From: Plantago elongata
Taxonomy: Eukaryota > Streptophyta > Magnoliopsida > Lamiales > Plantaginaceae
Direction of reading: 5' to 3'
DNA length: 60,547 nucleotides
Assembly: GCA_036897095.1 (NCBI GenBank)
Contig: JAYMSP010000286.1
Location: forward strand, 1-60,547
Part shown: positions 60,137-60,547 of the stretch, one piece after another
How positions within the stretch are numbered: the first letter of the stretch is position 1
Layout of the letters: each line of letters begins with the position of its first letter
Position numbers and translations under genes: made by a program
Notes under the pieces: generated by a model
Told to the model about the DNA's origin: nothing
Databases searched by the model: none
The model's input: the letters and a program-made list of their open reading frames with translations, nothing else

Positions 60137-60547
60137 TAAAGCTTCCTCGCCAAGAGTGTATCTGTCATACGACCCTTTAGATTGAACATCGTTATTTCAA
60201 ACGGGGTTGAATTCGAGTTGGATAGGACCTGACTCATTCAAAAGTTAAATAAACGGAATACCATTCATCGTTATTTTACATGCATTGATTTATGGAAATC
60301 ATATATATTTATATTTTTGGTTTATATCTTCTGTGTTAAATTGTCACTTCTAGGTCAAATTACAATTATCTGCTATTAATTTGCTATTCTTTGATGTATT
60401 TGCAATATCGTCACTAAAAATGTTCAATTTTAATTATTTTTTTGTTTTGTTTATTCAATTGAATTTTTTAAGCACCATTTCAGGGCTCTACACTGGACAA
60501 GTATCGATCTCAAAATTTAAATTTAAACAAAATTCATGTATATGATA

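Larger units (their letters stand above)
56352..60547. other. Long FRO intron or intergenic DNA
   Basis: No FRO exon 5 (expected to begin near a MxxWDxxGVSNLAGE-like peptide) was found. Contents are AT-rich DNA, a small hairpin at 58050-58072, two Stowaway-like MITEs (58794-58978, 59062-59380) and a promoter-like segment near 60040. Reading frames here are short and without motifs. Confidence 0.5.

Noticed and set aside
1-60547. tRNA, rRNA, known miRNA hairpins, CRISPR arrays
   Set aside because: None recognised on reading both strands; common plant miRNA sequences such as miR156, miR166, miR172 and miR319 were looked for by eye and not found.

Overview
This is plant nuclear DNA from a eudicot. 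It is AT-rich, with intron-rich genes using GT-AG splicing, plant-specific families (WRKY, REVEILLE MYB, BPS1-like, FRO, LEA14) and the usual mix of small transposons. Species cannot be fixed from the window; an asterid would fit.

Layout, left to right. 0-10 kb: LEA14-like gene (-), group IIc WRKY (-) and a ten-exon plastid-type proline iminopeptidase (-). 10-14.3 kb: intact F-box gene (+), followed by a decayed partial F-box copy split by a Mutator-type MITE and by a fossil Ty1/copia element. 15-16.5 kb: WRKY22-type gene (-). 16.5-23.7 kb: gene-poor, with one possible very small gene, a LINE tail and a hAT-like element. 23.7-40 kb: At1g01500-type unknown-function gene (+), endosulfine/ARPP19-type gene (+), REVEILLE MYB (+), DUF604 glycosyltransferase (-) and BPS1-like gene (-). 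40.8-44.8 kb: gene-poor. 44.8-48.4 kb: receptor-like kinase (-). 48.4-55.2 kb: gene-poor, with a large inverted-repeat element around a 20/40-bp minisatellite and a LINE tail. 55.2-56.4 kb: the first four exons of a ferric reductase oxidase (+), whose remaining exons are not in the window.

The most informative large-scale pattern is gene content. From memory of Arabidopsis, LEA14, the At1g01500 family gene, RVE3, the At1g01540 kinase, BPS1, a DUF604 glycosyltransferase and FRO2 all lie between At1g01470 and At1g01580. The WRKY-LEA pair matches At2g46130/At2g46140. The window therefore looks like an old conserved block, with the kinase/BPS1/glycosyltransferase part inverted relative to Arabidopsis.

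The genes are not an operon-like pathway. They cover stress proteins (LEA14), defence transcription (WRKY22), clock-output transcription (REVEILLE), signalling (kinase, endosulfine), root-to-shoot signalling (BPS1 family) and iron uptake (FRO). All multi-exon models were built by hand from splice signals and reading-frame continuity. Exon lengths sum to whole codons in every complete model.
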